Shown here: positions 61,715 through 64,000 of the stretch, in pieces
Layout: each line of letters starts with the position of its first letter
Position numbering within the stretch: position 1 is the stretch's first letter
Source of the DNA: Taibaiella soli
Lineage (GTDB): Bacteria; Bacteroidota; Bacteroidia; Chitinophagales; Chitinophagaceae
Length of the DNA stretch: 64,000 bases
Assembly: GCF_003236175.1 (NCBI RefSeq)
Contig: NZ_QKTW01000015.1
Coordinates: 1 to 64,000 of the forward strand
Direction of reading: 5' to 3'
The notes under the pieces: generated by a model
What the model was told of the DNA's origin: nothing
What the model saw: only the letters and a program-made list of their open reading frames with translations
The model's database searches: none
Program-made: the position numbers and the translations under genes

Positions 61715-64000
61715 ATGAAAGATACATTTAAGGAGTTTAAGCCGTCCAGCTGGGCGATCGATCACCGGACGGCTATCTATATCGTCACGGTCATCATTAC
61801 GCTGGCCGGGCTGTTGGCCTATATCAATCTTCCGAAAGAACAGTTTCCGGAAATCAAAATTCCACAGATTATTGTGCAGACTTTGTATCCTGGTACTTCT
61901 CCTGAAAACATGGAGAACCTCGTCACGAAGCAGATTGAAAAGCAGGTAAAGAACCTGACAGGCATTAAGAAAGTAACCAGTAATTCCTTCCAGGATTATT
62001 CCGTAGTAATCGTAGAATTTAACACCGATGTAAAAATCGATAAAGCCAAGCAGGACGTAAAAGATGCGGTGGACAAAGCGCGGCCGGATATGCCGCAAAA
62101 TCTGCCGAACGAACCTGAAGTAAAGGATATCGACCTTTCGGAGTTACCGATCCTCAACGTGAATATTTCGGGCAACTATGACCTGAACCGTCTGAAGAAA
62201 TATGCAGACAAGGTGAAGGACAATATTGAAGGCCTGAAAGAAATTAAACGCGTGGATATGGTGGGTGCGCCAGAACGCGAAATCCAGATCAATGTAGACA
62301 TGTTTAAGCTGCAGGCATCCGGATTTACGTTTGACGATATTGACCATGCGGTACAACAAGAAAACGTATCAGCCACGGCGGGACAGGTTTCGATGGATAA
62401 TCAGAAACGTTTGCTGAGCATTAAGAATGAATTCAAGACTGCCGATCAGATTGGAAATATCATTGTCAAAAACCAATCAGGTAAAGCCATTTATCTCCAT
62501 GACATCGCAGATGTAGAAGATAGTTTTGAAGAACAAAAAAGCTACGCGCGTCTCGGCGGTAACAATGTAATCACGCTCAATATCATTAAAGCAAAAGGCG
62601 AAAACCTGATCGACGCTTCCGACAAGATTGAAAAACTGCTGGAAGAAATGGAGCAGAATGATTTGCCGCGTGATCTGAAAATTGTGGTAACCGGCGATCA
62701 GTCCGAACAAACAAGACATACACTTACCGACCTCGTGAACACGATCATCATCGGGTTCATATTGGTAACCGTAATCCTGATGTTCTTTATGGGCGTAACC
62801 AATGCCTTATTCGTGGCGCTGTCCGTTCCACTTTCCTGTGCGATTGCGTTCTTTGTGCTTCCTACAATTGGTTTTACACTCAATATGATCGTGCTGTTCT
62901 CATTCCTGCTAGCGCTCGGTATTGTGGTGGATGACGCGATTGTGGTAATTGAGAATACACACCGAATTTTTGACAACGGTAAAGTTCCGATTGATAAAGC
63001 CGCGAAAATTGCAACGCACGAAGTGTTCCTGCCAGTACTGTCCGGTACCGCTACGACCCTCATGCCGTTCGTGCCGCTGGCATTCTGGCCGGGCGTAATT
63101 GGTAGTTTCCTTTTCTACCTGCCAATTACATTGATCATTACGTTGCTGGCGTCTTTGATTGTCGCTTACATCATCAATCCTGTATTTGCGGTAAGCTTTA
63201 TGAAACCGCATGAACATACAGATAAGTTTAAAAAAGCTCGCTTCACTAAACGCGACCGTGCATTGGCCGTTGTTTTTGGTGGGCTGGCATTGCTGTTCTA
63301 CTTATCGAAATCCTGGGGCGTTGGGAACTTCATCATTTTCATCTACCTGTTTATCCTGCTGGAGAAATATGTATTTGCCAAATGGATTTTCACCTTCCAG
63401 AACAAGGTCTGGCCTGCATTCCAAAACTGGTATACAAAATGGTTGAAAGTAGCACTAGACAATCCAGGTAAAGTGGTAGGCGGAACTGTGATATTGTTTA
63501 TTCTATCGATTGTAACATTTGTAGTCCGCAAACCAAATATTGTTTTCTTCCCGGATGCGCAACCAAACTTCACGTATGTGTATCTCAATCTTCCGGTTGG
63601 TACCGATCAGGCTTATACCAATGAAGTATTGCGTAAAATGGAAGGCCGCGTAAATCATGCACTGGGAATAGATCCGAAAACCGGCAAGGGAAATGATGTG
63701 GTAAAATCGGTGATCTCTAACGTAACCATAAATGCCGTAGATCAGAATAGTGGCGAAATCGGCGACTTCCCGAACAAGGGTAAGATTACAGTGGCGTATG
63801 TTGAGTTTGCGAAACGTCATGGTGTGTCTACCTGGAAACTGATGGAAGACATCCGCAATTCGGTTCGCGATATTCCCGGCGCTGAAGTGACTGTAGACAA
63901 AGAAAGCAGTGGCCCACCATTGGCGAAACCAATTGTAATTGAGATTACCGGTGATAACCTCGATTCGTTGGTATCTACTTCTGAAAAACTAAAACGCTAT
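61715..64000 (+). CDS. RND efflux pump, inner-membrane transporter (partial, runs off right edge)
   Basis: The first 762 codons of an AcrB-type transporter: start MKDTFKEFKPSSWAIDHRTA, helix 1, then a periplasmic domain (PEIKIPQIIVQTLYPGTSPE), and the core helices with the RND signature LALGIVVDDAIVVIENT (proton-relay Asp pair DD). SGTATTLMPFVPLAFWPGV is the family motif after it. The stop lies beyond 64000. It is the pump of the tetR-tolC-MFP-RND operon; a hydrophobe/amphiphile efflux (HAE) role is likely. Confidence 0.95.
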   Translation, partial: MKDTFKEFKPSSWAIDHRTAIYIVTVIITLAGLLAYINLPKEQFPEIKIPQIIVQTLYPGTSPENMENLVTKQIEKQVKNLTGIKKVTSNSFQDYSVVIVEFNTDVKIDKAKQDVKDAVDKARPDMPQNLPNEPEVKDIDLSELPILNVNISGNYDLNRLKKYADKVKDNIEGLKEIKRVDMVGAPEREIQINVDMFKLQASGFTFDDIDHAVQQENVSATAGQVSMDNQKRLLSIKNEFKTADQIGNIIVKNQSGKAIYLHDIADVEDSFEEQKSYARLGGNNVITLNIIKAKGENLIDASDKIEKLLEEMEQNDLPRDLKIVVTGDQSEQTRHTLTDLVNTIIIGFILVTVILMFFMGVTNALFVALSVPLSCAIAFFVLPTIGFTLNMIVLFSFLLALGIVVDDAIVVIENTHRIFDNGKVPIDKAAKIATHEVFLPVLSGTATTLMPFVPLAFWPGVIGSFLFYLPITLIITLLASLIVAYIINPVFAVSFMKPHEHTDKFKKARFTKRDRALAVVFGGLALLFYLSKSWGVGNFIIFIYLFILLEKYVFAKWIFTFQNKVWPAFQNWYTKWLKVALDNPGKVVGGTVILFILSIVTFVVRKPNIVFFPDAQPNFTYVYLNLPVGTDQAYTNEVLRKMEGRVNHALGIDPKTGKGNDVVKSVISNVTINAVDQNSGEIGDFPNKGKITVAYVEFAKRHGVSTWKLMEDIRNSVRDIPGAEVTVDKESSGPPLAKPIVIEITGDNLDSLVSTSEKLKRY

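Overview
The window is a chromosomal segment of a Bacteroidetes (Bacteroidota) bacterium, probably of the Chitinophagales/Sphingobacteriales side (placement inferred, not proven). The evidence is: Bacteroidetes-type promoters (TAnnTTTG box) with little Shine-Dalgarno signal; an alternative complex III operon linked to cytochrome oxidase; Rho with a long Asn-rich insertion; a PcrB-like GGGP synthase; DUF4421, PorT-like and GH92 proteins; and many short lipoproteins with a CKK/CHKK start to the mature chain. Base composition looks even throughout, and no phage, transposase, integrase or CRISPR array was seen.

Layout. 1-1350 holds no gene. It has three tandem leftward promoters, probably for an rRNA operon beyond the left edge, and assorted hairpins. 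1402-8220 carries trigger factor, tRNA-Leu(UAG), an OmpR-type regulator, a small lipoprotein, an MbnP/MbnH-like pair (copper protein plus its di-heme modifying enzyme) and glyS. 8363-16964 is the most unusual block. Two paralogous membrane sulfatase-fold proteins flank a 56-aa membrane peptide and a methyltransferase. Next come a SnoaL-like protein, an Lgt-family membrane protein, a radical SAM enzyme resembling tetraether lipid synthase, and four tandem small membrane proteins of one family. 17009-26174 has a lipoprotein, rho, a reductase, pheS, an OmpA-type lipoprotein, a five-copy 150-bp tandem repeat and a fused beta-oxidation enzyme. 26267-39911 has a TPR protein, comEC broken by one in-frame TGA, purH, a GNAT acetyltransferase, lpxD, a class IV aminotransferase, gltX and three outer-membrane-type proteins.

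40113-51882 is one leftward respiratory operon, actABCDEF-coxB-coxA. It encodes quinol oxidation by alternative complex III feeding electrons to an aa3/caa3-type oxidase; subunit III is not present here. 52146-58324 has an SDR, a GH92 mannosidase, yidD-rnpA-rpmH, GGGP synthase and mscL. 58567-64000 is a tetR-tolC-MFP-RND efflux operon behind a palindromic operator; the RND pump runs off the right edge.

The main candidate for an undescribed system is the Lgt-like/radical SAM/four-membrane-protein operon (13606-16964), read here as a lipid-modification pathway. The nearby sulfatase-fold/methyltransferase cassette and the GGGP synthase at 57070 fit an unusual envelope lipid chemistry. Other points of note are the apparent ATT start of rnpA, the nonsense codon in comEC, and leaderless-type promoters on all three aminoacyl-tRNA synthetase genes.
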